This document shows positions 26,212 to 37,802 of a stretch of 64,000 nt of DNA, one piece after another. The DNA is from Polytrichum commune. Taxonomy: Eukaryota > Streptophyta > Polytrichopsida > Polytrichales > Polytrichaceae. Location of the stretch: the NCBI GenBank assembly GCA_950295325.1, contig OX485807.1, positions 45,040,440-45,104,439 of the forward strand, read 5' to 3'. The translations under genes and the position numbers were made by a program. Each line of letters opens with the position of its first letter. Position 1 is the first letter of the stretch. Below the pieces are notes generated by a model. It was not told the origin of the DNA. It searched no databases and saw only the letters and a program-made list of their open reading frames with translations.

Positions 26212-26674
26212 CTAAGGGCTTGGAGAACATTCCCTATCACTCTCCTCACCCTCATTTGCTTCTAACAAGAAAAGATTTCGTGTCCCACGCGAGAAATGAC
26301 GAACGCGAGGAGGAGATGGGGACTCCGCCTTCGCAAAACAATCCGCCATTGCACTAGCATACGGGGGAAGCTCAAACGGCTTCAGAGGACTTGAAAACAT
26401 GTCTCGACGAATGACTGCGACCTCCGCTGGCTCTCTAAACACCCAAGCAAAATGATTAGAAACATGATGACACTAGAAAATGAGAATTTGAAATCAAGGC
26501 AAACATGGCAAAATATAAAAAGCAAACTTACGCACAAAGGAATCCGAATGCCCTCTTGGTCATCTTTTGAGGAGGATCAAAGATAGATGTAGACGGTGCG
26601 GTAACTGAGCGAGATATACGCGCAGGCTGGGGATCGCGCATGGGGAGTAGGAGTGAATTGAAAATGACGGGGTC

Positions 26675-27647
26675 TGTCGCAACCCTTGCTAAGCCCCCTT
26701 GACAATCTTGCCAATTTTCAATTCTAGCAAAGGTTACGAGCGCTAACCATTCGCATTCCGCCATGCTAATGGTTAGCTCCTCCTACCCCGGACCATATAG
26801 CTCATAGGAGGGAACCAACCCTCCTACTTTGCTTTCGGGACTCACCCCTTAATCGGTAGCCCATTCCTAGATGTGGACTTCCATCCATGGAAGTCCAATC
26901 CCATGTTGATCATCGCGTTGCCGGAGCAACACTACAACAACCCGAACCATACTAGGCAACTATGGCCTCACAATAGGCCAAAGCCCATGGAGGCCTTGCC
27001 GTTCGGCCTCGGGTGGGTGAGGCCACACCACCTCACCCGTATAAGCCTCTAGGACTCTACGCGGGGCCCCTACCCCACCGTCAACCAACCTCTTGTCTCT
27101 CTACCAAGAGTTGGGGCCAAGTGGACACTTTCCCTTAGCCGCTGGGCCTAGAAGCCCCCAGCAACTTCAGACCATCATAACTTCCTTGTATGATGTCTGA
27201 TCATAACACTTGACCACTCCATCTTCATCTACGCTTCACGTAGATGCCGATGCACTCCTCACTTGCCCCATTCGGGCAAGTGGTGAGGAAGTTATGCCTG
27301 TTTGAACCTTTGCAGTCCCGGGAATCACTCCCAGGCACTGCTGTACCAGGGCGCTGTCCCGGGACAGCGCCCCACTCAAATGGCCATAACTCCTAGCTCA
27401 CACCTCCGATTGAGGTGTTCTTGAGCTTTCTAGAATCACCACGCCATGAGCTACGCATAACTCATCGCCTTCCCCTTGTGCCTCCTAGTCTCCGTGGGTG
27501 GGAGGCGTTCCCAACGCCCGGGGCCGTCACCCACACTAGGATCACTTGGGCCCTCTCACCAACGGCGCCACAAGTCCCGGGTGTCACTCCGGGGTCCCCC
27601 TTGTGCCCATGGTGTTTCGGGCACTCCTCATGGAGAGGTGCGCGACA
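26675..27647 (-). repeat. LTR (3' LTR of the minus-strand element)
   Basis: 973 bp with TGTCGC...GCGACA termini. It contains a 24-bp perfect palindrome at 27349-27372 centred on TGTCCCGGGACA. Short frames here repeat in the other LTR and are not genes. Confidence 0.95.
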
Positions 27648-27661
27648 CTCACCCCCACCAA
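27648..27661 (-). promoter_or_regulatory. Polypurine tract
   Basis: Read on the minus strand, TTGGTGGGGGTGAG directly abuts the 3' LTR. This is the expected position and composition of the plus-strand primer. Confidence 0.6.
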
Positions 27662-28539
27662 ACGGAGTCGATGCCCTCATCGACTATACTCATAGTCGGC
27701 ACACCAATTCTCAAGTTGCCATCCTCTATGGTGCGGCATTGTGTTTACCTTAGGGCGCGACCCCCACAATGCATCTTCAAATTTGGCATAGTCCCAAAGG
27801 TGTCGTTCCTAGGTGGTCCGTTAGCGACCTTGGATCTCTCATCCAAGGACCTAACCTATACTAGACCCACCTACTTTGGGACTCACTTGGGTTGCCCCTC
27901 CTTTGGGGCCTCCCCCGTTAGGCTCCACTAGCCTAACGTGACACATCTAGGCGAGACCTCAACGCTTCCACTAAGTTGTCTCGGTTGCAACTCCGAGATG
28001 GCTTTCCATTGTTAAGCCACGCCTCGATCGCACGGGGGTGATGCCAAGTCCCGCCCGACTCGGTTCCCACTTTGCTCTTTCGAGACATGGGTTCATGACT
28101 CCCATGCGCCAACTTTCGTTCGCTCGCGGGTAGCACTTTTATGAGCACGCGCCATCACCTTGTCCCCGCCCGGACAAGCCCACAACTAAGAAGTTTCTTG
28201 GTTTTATCCAAGGCCCCTCCAAGCCATGGCCCCCAATTACTTGGCTTACCCAACTTAGTTTGGCATATCTATTCCCCCTCTTCCATTAACCAAGTACAAG
28301 TACAAGACTAGGACCTCATCTCATACTTTTCTCTTTGCACCACTAAAGTTTGGACTTTATTCCCTCAAGCCAAAGAACAAGTTAATGTTGTGGAGCAATT
28401 AGCCTCGAAGCTAAGTGTGCTACTAGCGTCTCTCCCCCACTAAAGGAGATTGATGTCCTCATCAATGCCTACGCTTCTTTTTATTGGAATGTCTAGCCTT
28501 AATTTCTTCAAAGTGCTTTACCAATTCCTTGCCGTTCAT

Positions 28540-28870
28540 CATGTCTCTTGCCGCTACCAAACGGCTTCTTTCTCATGGTATCCTCACCATTTCACCAAGT
28601 ACTCCTTTGTTCATTTTTTTTCTTTTTCACTTGGGCTTCCTACACTTGAGGATGCCCTCCTACCTCATGTTCCAAATGACATCCACAAGGTCGGGAGGTG
28701 GCCTAATCACTTGCTTGTAATTTGGCCACAAGGTGTCGTCCTTAAATGGCTTTAGGAATGAGACATGAAATGTTGGATGCACTTTGATCTCGGGCGGTAA
28801 TTCCAACTTATACATGTCCTTGAACACTTGTTCCACAATGGGAAATGAAGCTCCAATTTTGGACATGACC
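28540..28870 (-). pseudogene. Integrase C-terminal tail and chromodomain remnant
   Basis: The stretch 28866-28660 reads VHPTFHVSFLKPFKDD, the conserved segment downstream of the integrase core. Past a stop at about 28660, frames give fragments resembling a chromodomain (KCRKPK, NKGVLGEMVRIP) and a helical tail. They are interrupted by nonsense codons and frameshifts. A chromodomain in this position identifies the element as a chromovirus; the present copy cannot make it. Confidence 0.55.
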
Positions 28871-29097
28871 TTTGGAGTGAGGCCTTCCGGTTAAGTGAAG
28901 TTGTTCACATTCAACAACATCTTTTGGCCCACCTCATTCTCCACTTCGCGTCTTCCGGCATTGACTTGCACTTCGTAGCACATTCGGGCTTTCTCCACCA
29001 ACAACTTGGTCATCTCCAAGACTTGTTTACAGTCTTGGCCAAGTCCTCACCATCTTGGTTGAACTCTAGTGTTGAATGTGCCCCCTCGAGAGCTAGG

Positions 29098-29974
29098 TTA
29101 ATAGGTTGGAGTGCATCCACTCCATAAGCCACCACGAAAGACCACCCCTTGTGTCGCCAAGTGCGTGGCTACATTGCAATTACACTCCGCTCGACCCACA
29201 TAGTCCGCCCAATCTCCTTGGTCTGCCCCCACCAAGTTCCTCAAGTATTGCTTCAAGTCTCCATTCACACGCTTTGTTTTCCCATCCATTTGGGAATACA
29301 CGGCCGTGCTAAACCTTAGTTTCAATACAACCTCCTTAGAGAAATGCATTGAAAATGCACTTGTGAACTTTGGATCTTGATCCCACACAATCACTCTTGG
29401 CAACCCGTGGTGCCTCAACCATCCTTTGAGAAAAGGCTATGCGGTCTCCAACGCGGTGGCGGTTTCCACAATCGGCACCATGTGTGCCCACTTGGCAAAC
29501 CACTCTACCATCAACAAGATGGCATCATACCCATGTGACTCCGGCAAACTTGTGATCAAGTCCATGCACATACTATGCCATGGCGCCGACGGGATAGGCA
29601 AAGGTTGCAAGAAACCGCCTTGCTTTTGGTAAGAGGCTCGGTTCACTTGGCACTTTGATTCAAGCCTTCACAAAGTGGGCTATATCTTCCTTTATGCACC
29701 GCCAATGGTACCTCCATGACACCATTCTATGGCGGTTTTTTCTTTCTCCTCTAAGGCCGGCAATAGGACTATGAAATTCTTCTTTCAAAACCGATAGCCT
29801 CAACTTGCCTTGTGGCACATACACCCAACTTTGCTTGCACTTGAACAATCCGTCCACCAACTTAACCTCTTTGAGCACCTTACTCTTGCGAAGTTCACCT
29901 AAAAGCTTTTGTGCTTTTGGGGTAGTTAATTTACCCCTCCCGTATCTTGCATCACAAGTTTCCTTCGCCGGCAC
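29098..29974 (-). pseudogene. Integrase remnant (zinc-binding and catalytic core)
   Basis: Pieces in order are 29974-29660 (LFKCKQSWVYVPQGKLRLSV, the region before and into the H2C2 finger, then EDIAHFVKA), 29646-29437 (PLPIPSAPWHSMCMDLITSL and GYDAILLMVEWFAKWAHMVP, holding the first core Asp), and 29418-29098 (RVIVWDQDPKFTSAF with the second Asp, then MDGKTKRVNGDLKQYLRN). The usual Glu of the T-E-R-V-N motif is Lys here (TKRVN), so the catalytic triad is broken in addition to the frameshifts. Family assignment is firm; function is lost. Confidence 0.85.
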
Positions 29975-30269
29975 ACATTAGCCACAAGGTTTGGATGGTT
30001 CTCATTACTTGGAACTCATCCGGTCTACTTCGCGCACCCGGCACCACATTTCCACGGTCCGGTTTGTGGATCAAATCCACCTTCATAAGCGCCAAACTAT
30101 CATGCCACCGCAATGACTTGGCGCTTACTTGCGCTTAAATGTCAAAATTGTTTTGGGACACATTGTCCATGTAGACCTTTGCTTTGTGCGACCCCAAATA
30201 GTGTCGCCACATCTTCAAGCAATGCACTACGACAAAGAAGTTCTTTGTCATGAGTTGGTTGTCTTCTTT

Positions 30270-31326
30270 GACAACCATCGAGCTTCATGCTCCCATATGC
30301 AATGGCCATCCATCTTACATCAACAATCCGCCATTGGCAAAGTTAATCACCCCCGTATGCACCTCAAAAGGTTTGTCAAGCTCCGCGAATTTGAGCACGG
30401 GCGTCTAAGAACACTTGCTCTCAAGCTCCCTAAAGACTTGGTGGCAAGGCTCATCCCACTCTTGGGATAGCCATTTCTTCCACAAGTCGGATAAGGTCGG
30501 ATAACCATCAAGCTTAACGCTCTAATATGCAATGGCCATCCATCTTACATAAACCATCCGCCAATTGCAAAGTCACTCGCCACCCCGTATTCACCTCAAA
30601 AGGTTTGTCAAGCTCCGCGAACTTGAACACGGGTGGCAAAGACAACTTTGTATTAAGCTCCCCAAAGACTTTGGGGGCAAGGCTCATCCCACTCTTAAGA
30701 TAGCCATTTCTTTCACAAGTCGCACAAGGTTTGACAACCTTTAAGCTTAATGCTCCCATATGCAATGGGCATCCATCTTGGATCAACATCCGCCAATGGT
30801 AAAGTCACTCGCCCCCGTATGCATCTCAAAAGGTTTGTCAAATTTCGCAAACTTGAGCACGGGCGGCGAAGAGAGCTTGCTCTTAAGCTGCTCAAAGACT
30901 TGGTAACAAGGCTCATCCCACTCTTGGGATAACCATTTCTTGCACAAGCCGTACAAGGTTCGACAACCATGGAGCTTAATGCTCCCATAAGCAATGGTCA
31001 TCCATCTTGGACCAACATCTGCCGATGGTAAAGTCCTTCGCCTCCATGTGCATCTCAAAATGCTTGTGAAAGCTCGGGAACTTAACCACATCTTGTGAAG
31101 GAAACTTGCTCTTGAGCTCCCCAAAGGCTTGGTGACAAGGCTCATCCCACTCTTGGGATAGCCATTTTTCCAACAAGTTGACTAAGGTCCTAGCAACCTT
31201 AGAAACACCTCGAATGAAGTAGTGGTAGTAGTTGGCTAGGCCAACAAATGACCTTAGCCCTTCTCTTGAGTCAAGGGCCAATTCTCCTCTTGGATTGCCT
31301 TGACATTTGTCATGTTCATCCACCAA
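30270..31326 (-). pseudogene. RNase H/connection remnant with tandem duplications
   Basis: The first copy (31326-30976) reads GLRSFVGLANYYHYFIRGVS and then the W-x-x-x-C-x-x-A-F-x-x-L-K pattern of the region joining reverse transcriptase and RNase H in Ty3 elements. The downstream part is repeated: units of about 230 bp start near 30285, 30511, 30744 and 30973 (plus coordinates), each beginning with an agcttaatgctcccatatgc-like sequence and each containing a W-L-S-Q-E-W-D-E-P-C-like or derived segment in differing frames. No YxDD catalytic motif of reverse transcriptase was found upstream; instead a run of T (31378-31400) joins protease-side sequence to this block. Confidence 0.7.
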
Positions 31327-31347
31327 CTTCCTTTGTCACCACATACC

Positions 31348-31895
31348 TCAAGAAATCAATCTCTCGTTGAGCAAGTTTTTTTTTTTTTTTTTTTTTTTTC
31401 CACTCGTTGGCGGTAACATTTTGGACAACACATTGGTGAATACATCCTTGTACCTCACCAACATCCCACCAATGTGGTTTTGGGGAGGCCCATCTTTCCT
31501 AGCCTCCCCATGAGTTCCTTGGAGTTGCTCCAATTGAACCACGACCATTATTATTATGTTTTTCCGTTTATTCATTTGGTCCATTAAGACCAAATTCGAG
31601 TTGGTTGCTCCTACCATAGGAGTCCTTGTCAATTTGTAGTGCAATTCTTTGCCATCAAGACATCACAAATGCACCGCAAGCTCACCGGCTTGCACCTCAC
31701 ATCTATCATGTGAGTTCCAAAGAAGGTAGCCTTCACAATGACATGCATTTCATCTATTTCACATGGTGTGAAATTTTGACAAAAATCCAATGTCCCACAT
31801 TGAAAAGTTACATGCATCGCGGCCTCCTTTGTTTCATGCGGTTCGCTCTTTCCAAACCGCACCTTGGTGGGCTTGCCCGCTCTATCAATCGGCAA
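31348..31895 (-). pseudogene. Protease-like and pre-RT remnant
   Basis: The frame 31895-31629 contains VTFQCGTLDFCQNFTPCEID followed by a VIVKATFFG-like stretch, matching the plant Ty3 segment C-terminal to the protease. The frame 31644-31348 ends in LVRYKDVFTNVLSKMLPP, the leader just before reverse transcriptase, and then runs into a poly-Lys tract from the T/A run. The reverse transcriptase palm that should follow is absent. Confidence 0.6.
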
Positions 31896-32448
31896 GCCCC
31901 AACTCCCTTGCGAGTTTTGGGCTCACGAAGGAATGGTAGCCTCTTTATCAACCCATGAGACATTTGTCCCATTCATTTGAGCCTCAAAGTACAAAAGACT
32001 TGGCCTCGGCTTAAGGCTACTAGCCTTGGCCACAATGCCATCGTCTTACATTCAGTCCGCGGCATAAGTATTATTTGGCGTGGTACCTATCTCCCCTCAA
32101 CGTCCATTGTTGTAAGGCACCACCAAATTTCTTATTGGGGTCATCGGCCTTAGTGCTCGTTGCAATTTTGATGATCCCCGCCACAACCTCAATAAACTTT
32201 TGGAAATTTGAACTTGGTATTCACCACCCGCTTTTGAAACCCCACCAAAAACGATGTACTTCTTAGAAAACTCGTTCATCTAAGATGCACAATTCATTTG
32301 GGTGTGAAATTCGCGCATATACGCCTTAAGAGGCCCGCACGCCTCATTTCCACCAAATTCATTCCAACATCAATACCTTCCAAGCTTTTCGAATTGGAAT
32401 TTCAATCCAACATTAATGCCCTCCAAGGTTTTGGGTGCATTCGGTATT

Positions 32449-32670
32449 CTAGGCCCCAAATGTTTTTTTGAGGTGTGCGGGAGCCCTTTCAAAGGACTCC
32501 ACCAATTTCCTTACCAAATCCACCATCATGCCCACCATTGTCATTAGAACCAATGGTATGGTCAAATTCCCTTTACACATGATTTTTGTTCCAATTTGAG
32601 CCTCACAACCTTTTGGAAACCCCGGGCTAACCATGATAACCCTCACGTTTGATAGCCATGTCTCCCTCAA
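32449..32670 (-). other. Possible gag remnant
   Basis: This 73-codon frame lies just inside the primer-binding site, where gag is expected. It contains the segment SFERAPAHLKKTF. No gag motif (such as a CCHC knuckle) was identified. The assignment rests on position only. Confidence 0.25.
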
Positions 32671-32696
32671 AGTGCTAGCTCAAATATTGGAACCCT

Positions 32697-32708
32697 GCTC
32701 TGATACCA
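32697..32708 (-). promoter_or_regulatory. Primer-binding site, initiator tRNA-Met type
   Basis: TGGTATCAGAGC on the minus strand starts two bases inside the 5' LTR (32711-33683). It is the standard plant tRNA-iMet complement and fixes the transcription direction. Confidence 0.9.
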
Positions 32709-32710
32709 AG

Positions 32711-33683
32711 TGTCGCAACCCTTGCTAAGCCCCCTTGACAATCTTGCCAATTTTCAATTCTAGCAAAGGTTACGAGCGCTAACCATTCGCATTCCGCCAT
32801 GCTAATGGTTAGCTCCTCCTACCCCGGACCATATAGCTCATAGGAGGGAACCAACCCTCCTACTTTGCTTTCGGGACTCACCCCTTAATCGGTAGCCCAT
32901 TCCTAGATGTGGACTTCCATCCATGGAAGTCCAATCCCATGTTGATCATCGCGTTGCCGGAGCAACACTACAACAACCCGAACCATACTAGGCAACTATG
33001 GCCTCACAATAGGCCAAAGCCCATGGAGGCCTTGCCGTTCGGCCTCGGGTGGGTGAGGCCACACCACCTCACCCGTATAAGCCTCTAGGACTCTACGCGG
33101 GGCCCCTACCCCACCGTCAACCAACCTCTTGTCTCTCTACCAAGAGTTGGGGCCAAGTGGACACTTTCCCTTAGCCGCTGGGCCTAGAAGCCCCCAGCAA
33201 CTTCAGACCATCATAACTTCCTTGTATGATGTCTGATCATAACACTTGACCACTCCATCTTCATCTACGCTTCACGTAGATGCCGATGCACTCCTCACTT
33301 GCCCCATTCGGGCAAGTGGTGAGGAAGTTATGCCTGTTTGAACCTTTGCAGTCCCGGGAATCACTCCCAGGCACTGCTGTACCAGGGCGCTGTCCCGGGA
33401 CAGCGCCCCACTCAAATGGCCATAACTCCTAGCTCACACCTCCGATTGAGGTGTTCTTGAGCTTTCTAGAATCACCACGCCATGAGCTACGCATAACTCA
33501 TCGCCTTCCCCTTGTGCCTCCTAGTCTCCGTGGGTGGGAGGCGTTCCCAACGCCCGGGGCCGTCACCCACACTAGGATCACTTGGGCCCTCTCACCAACG
33601 GCGCCACAAGTCCCGGGTGTCACTCCGGGGTCCCCCTTGTGCCCATGGTGTTTCGGGCACTCCTCATGGAGAGGTGCGCGACA
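32711..33683 (-). repeat. LTR (5' LTR of the minus-strand element)
   Basis: 973 bp; no difference from the left LTR was noticed by eye. It ends ...GTGCGCGACA before the target duplication GGGTC at 33684-33688. Confidence 0.95.
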
Positions 33684-36600
33684 GGGTCACTCTCAAGGGC
33701 CACAATATGCCGCTCAAGGGAGCGACATGCTGTAATCGAACCACCTAAAGCAACGAGAGATAAAATGTTAGTATGGAAACTAGTCAAGGAAAAATAATAG
33801 AAAATTCAAAGTAAGGATGAAGTTGAAAAATAAGGCGTACCTACACCACACTGCCAGTCCATAATAACATCATTCTTGTCGGTGAGAGTAGCGAGAAGGA
33901 TGGAAAAAAAAATAGGATGCTTCTCATGGGCACCTCGCCAAGGTACCCCATCACTACGCATCGCCTGGCTCTTCTCATCGGTGAAGGTATTCAACCATCC
34001 ATCTCGTTGGAGGTTGTAACCATACTCTTGTATGGCCTCCTCCCGCACTCTAAGAACGGAGTTAACACGAACAAGAACTTTGATGCTGAACTTCCGAGTC
34101 TGCAACAATGAAAATGAAATTGAATTGAAATGAAATGGAATTGAAATGAAATGGAATTGGAATTGAAATGATAAGCAATACGGAAGGGGAAGAGAGGGAG
34201 ACTTGCTTACCACTCCAGAGGGAACAACGGGAGATTGGAGGTCCAAATCATTCATTCCAAACCAATCTTCCGCGACGTAGAAGTCATAAGTGTGTGCCCA
34301 ATCGAAAATACTCCTAGAAACACTGGCACTCGCACAATGGGCAAGAACAAGGACACCATGATCATAGAGGTTAGATTTCGCAAATGCAAAAATACACTCA
34401 TAGTATGATTCATGGAGCTTGTTCCAAGCAGGAACATCGGTGGAGATGTTCGGCACCGGCAAATTCTCGGGAATGTCGGCGAAGAGCAAATCGAGGCCCT
34501 TGTGAGTTGTAGTCGAGGTGTTCACACGGGAACGACCTGCCCCAACCTGCAATTGAAACTTCATGAGAAAATAAGAAGGAAAGAAATAAGCAAAGCAAAG
34601 GAAAAAAAATTGAAAATTGACGAAGGCAAGTATACAAACCTTGGCAATGAACTCTTGGATGCAGGTATATGCAGGGAGGGGACCTCCGGCAACCTCGGAA
34701 TCCAACATTAGTTGAACCATGTCCACATTTTCGATGAGGGAAAGCGTGTTAGGGGCATCCGAAGAGGTGGCACTGGTATCCAAGAGAGCGGCCTTCCTCT
34801 TGCGAGGCAAAGAGAGGAGAGAAGTGTCACTATGAGATGGAGTGGCAAGAGATTGTGGATGAAATGTAGATGGAGTAACAGAGGGGGCAAGAGAGGGAGC
34901 AACGGAGGGAACGATAGATGGACTGTGTGGGAGGGTGGGTGGCTCAACTGGGGTCTTAGAAGCAGACCGAGTGAGAACTTGGGAAGATGCTTGAGTGGCG
35001 GTTTTCTTTGCTCTGCCCTTTCTCCTTGGTGCCTTAGAAGGAGGAGGGGGAAGCTCAACGATGTCAGGCTCCTCCAAGGTAACAATGTTATCATCCGGAG
35101 CACTACCCACAAGGCTAGCAAACAAAGCCTTCTCTTCCTCGGGGACAAATCCTGCAGCACAATCCAAGTACCATCCACCACCTTGCAAGTGCAATTCGGA
35201 GAACTTGATTATTTGCGCGGTCGTGTACACGCAGAGGCTAGAAAAAATATTCACCCAGTCCGAGAGGTAGTCCGGCAAGGAAGATGAGGCCAATGCATTC
35301 TTCACAACCAATTCTCTCATGATATACCTACATGACAAAACAAGAATGTAAGAAAACCAAGAAAACGAGCAAAAAATGAAATTAAGGAGAGGTGCAAAGT
35401 GGAGGATAGATGTATTACCGATAGGCCACACGCTTGATAGCGAGAGCCCCCTCCTCGAACTCCAAGAGATTATCACCTTTGGCAAAGGCGATGTCAGGCT
35501 TATCGCTGAGGTAAGGTTTGAAGGCCTTGTCCCAAAGGACAATCCGCCAATGATCAACGTACTCACGAGGGCGCAAGATAGTTTCTGATGCGTCCCAATC
35601 AATGTCGACGGAGAGGCTCTCCTCTAAGGTCTCAATTTCAACCGCGACTTCCTTCTCCAACTGCAGAGAGGGAGATGATTAGATATGAGATAAATGGAAT
35701 AGAGGAAAATGAAAATGAAGAAGGCCGAGGAATGGATTTACCTGAGCCCAGAAGGACGCTTTGTGTAGCCAGTCGTCCAAAGCCCTCTCCCTCATAGGCT
35801 TGTCGACGGGGAACTTGTTATCTAACCTTTCACGAAGGGGGGCGTTCCACCAGTAAAGCCACTTAGCTTTGAACGAAGGTTCGACCGGGCATGTGACAAT
35901 TTTTTGCAATTTTTCAATTGTCATGTCCGTCGAAGAGAACTCAATAAAATGGCGGTCAATCTGTGCACAAAATAAAAATGATTTGAGTTCAAAAGAATAA
36001 TAGAGTTGAAGAGTAATTTGGATGAATTGCGTTTAAGAATGATTTGAGTTCAAAAGAGTACCTCATGAAAGAAATCCTCTCCATTGTCAGGGTGTGCAAC
36101 GGATATGTACTTCTCAAAAGAACGGGCCCGAATACTTTTGATTGTCCTCTCCTGGGCCTTGGTCATAACATTCCAAATCTTAGTGGCCGACCTCTCCGCA
36201 ACGGGTGTGGTCTCACGGTAATGCCTCACTGCAAGGTCTGCTTGAGCCGAAATGTCTCTCTGCAAGAAATGATCTTGTGAGTTCATATAATCGGCATAGA
36301 AATTGTCTATGTTGGAAGTTCTAAATGATTGAATGCACAAACTATACCTTGTAAAGAAACTTAACGAACACATCTGCGGTCAAGGTGTTCCAAGTTGGAC
36401 GACTCTTCTTTATCTTCTCGCATGCTTTGTAGTCAGATGGCGATATGAGATCCTTGAAGGTGGACAACTCTAACCTTCCAAAAGTGCGGATTCGAAGGAG
36501 CTTGGCCGGAATGTTTGCCTTGACATAATCATGCTTGGTTGACCTGAGAGAAAATATGTGATGAACATGAGGTGAAAAGAATGGAAAAAAATTGAAACAA

Positions 36601-36829
36601 AAATGAAAAATGAATGAAAAAAATGAGTGAGCTTACCAATTAATGTCGCTCATGGCATTGAGAAATATACCGGTGTATCCTCTAGGGTCAACAACAATGC
36701 AATCCACCGAGATATGCCAACTCTTGTCATCGGCGTGGTGGTTATTGATGTGTCTCCACCAAGCGGTGAGACGATGATTGCCTTCCCAGACGAAGAACAT
36801 CTTCCCGGCGAAATGTGCAAGATCCGGAT

Positions 36830-37802
36830 TGTCGCGCACCTCTCCATGAGGAGTGCCCGAAACACCATGGGCACAAGGGGGACCCCGGAGTGACACCCGG
36901 GACTTGTGGCGCCGTTGGTGAGAGGGCCCAAGTGATCCTAGTGTGGGTGAGGATCCCGGGCGTTGGGAACGCCTCCCACCCACGAAGACTAGGAGGCACA
37001 AGGGTAAGGCCATGAGTTATGCGTAGCTCATGGCGTGGTGATTCTAGAATGCTCAAGAACACCTCAATCGGAGGTGTGAGCTAGGAGTTATGGCCATTTG
37101 AGTGGCGCGCTGTCCCGGGACAGCGCCCTGCTACAACAGTGCCTGGGAGTGATTCCCGGGACTGCCAAGGTTCAAACAGGCATAACTTCCTGACCACTTG
37201 CCCGAATGGGGCAAGTGAGGAGTCCATCGGCATGTACGTGAAGCGTAGATGAAGATGGAGTGGTTGGTTGCTGGAATCAGACATCATACAAGGAAGTTAT
37301 GATGGTCTGAAGCTGCTGGGGGCTTCTAGGCCCAGCGGCTAAGGGAAAATGTCCACTTGGCCCCAACTCTTGGGAGAGAGACAAGAGGTTGGTTGACGGT
37401 GGGGTAGGGGCCCCGCGTAGAGTCCTAGAGGCTTATATGGGTGAGGTGGTGTGGCCTCACCCACCCGAGGCCGAACGGCACGGCCTCCATGGGCATTGGC
37501 CCATTGTGAGGCCATAGTTGCCTAGTATGGTTCGGGTTGTTGTAGTGTTGCTCCGGCAACGCGATGATCAACATAGGATTGGACTTCCATGCATGGAAGT
37601 CCACATCAAAGAAATGGGTTACCGATTAAGGGGTGAGTCCCGAAAGCAAAGTAGGAGGGTTGGTTCCCCTCCTTTGAATTAATGGTCCGGGGTAAGAGGA
37701 GCTAACCATTAGCATGGCGGTATGCGAAGGGTTAGCGCTCGTAACCTTTGCTAGAAAAGAAAATTGGCAAGATTGCTAAGGGGGCTAGCAAGGGTTGCGA
37801 CA
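36830..37802 (+). mobile_element. Solo LTR of the same chromovirus family, opposite orientation
   Basis: A single 973-bp LTR reads TGTCGCGCACC...GGGTTGCGACA and is flanked by the 5-bp duplication CGGAT (36825-36829 and 37803-37807). It differs from the intact element's LTRs at a number of positions. Removing it and one duplication joins ...KLKEDP to DLAHFAGK in frame, so it interrupts a coding exon. Solo LTRs arise by recombination between the two LTRs of a full element. Confidence 0.95.

Larger units (their letters stand above)
26675..33683 (-). mobile_element. Ty3/Gypsy chromovirus, non-autonomous, recent insertion
   Basis: Two 973-bp LTRs (26675-27647 and 32711-33683) begin TGTCGCAACCC and end GCGCGACA, and look identical in the text. 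The 5-bp target duplication GGGTC is at 26670-26674 and 33684-33688. Coding orientation is minus: the primer site TGGTATCAGAGC (initiator tRNA-Met complement) is at 32708-32697 and a purine tract lies at 27661-27648. Recognisable pieces, 5' to 3', are protease-like, RNase H/connection, H2C2 zinc and integrase, and chromodomain remnants, all with stops and frameshifts. The reverse transcriptase palm appears to be missing. The element lies inside an exon of the methyltransferase-like gene. Confidence 0.95.

Noticed and set aside
26675-27647. LTR frames of 112 and 151 codons as genes
   Set aside because: The same frames recur in the second LTR and the solo LTR, in non-coding LTR sequence rich in Pro and Arg from GC content.
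33806-35602. A 598-codon minus-strand frame taken as one protein
   Set aside because: It runs through two or three introns with clear GT-AG borders, polypyrimidine-rich low-complexity peptide (FQFQFHFISIPFHF) and AT-rich DNA. Only the exon parts are protein-like.
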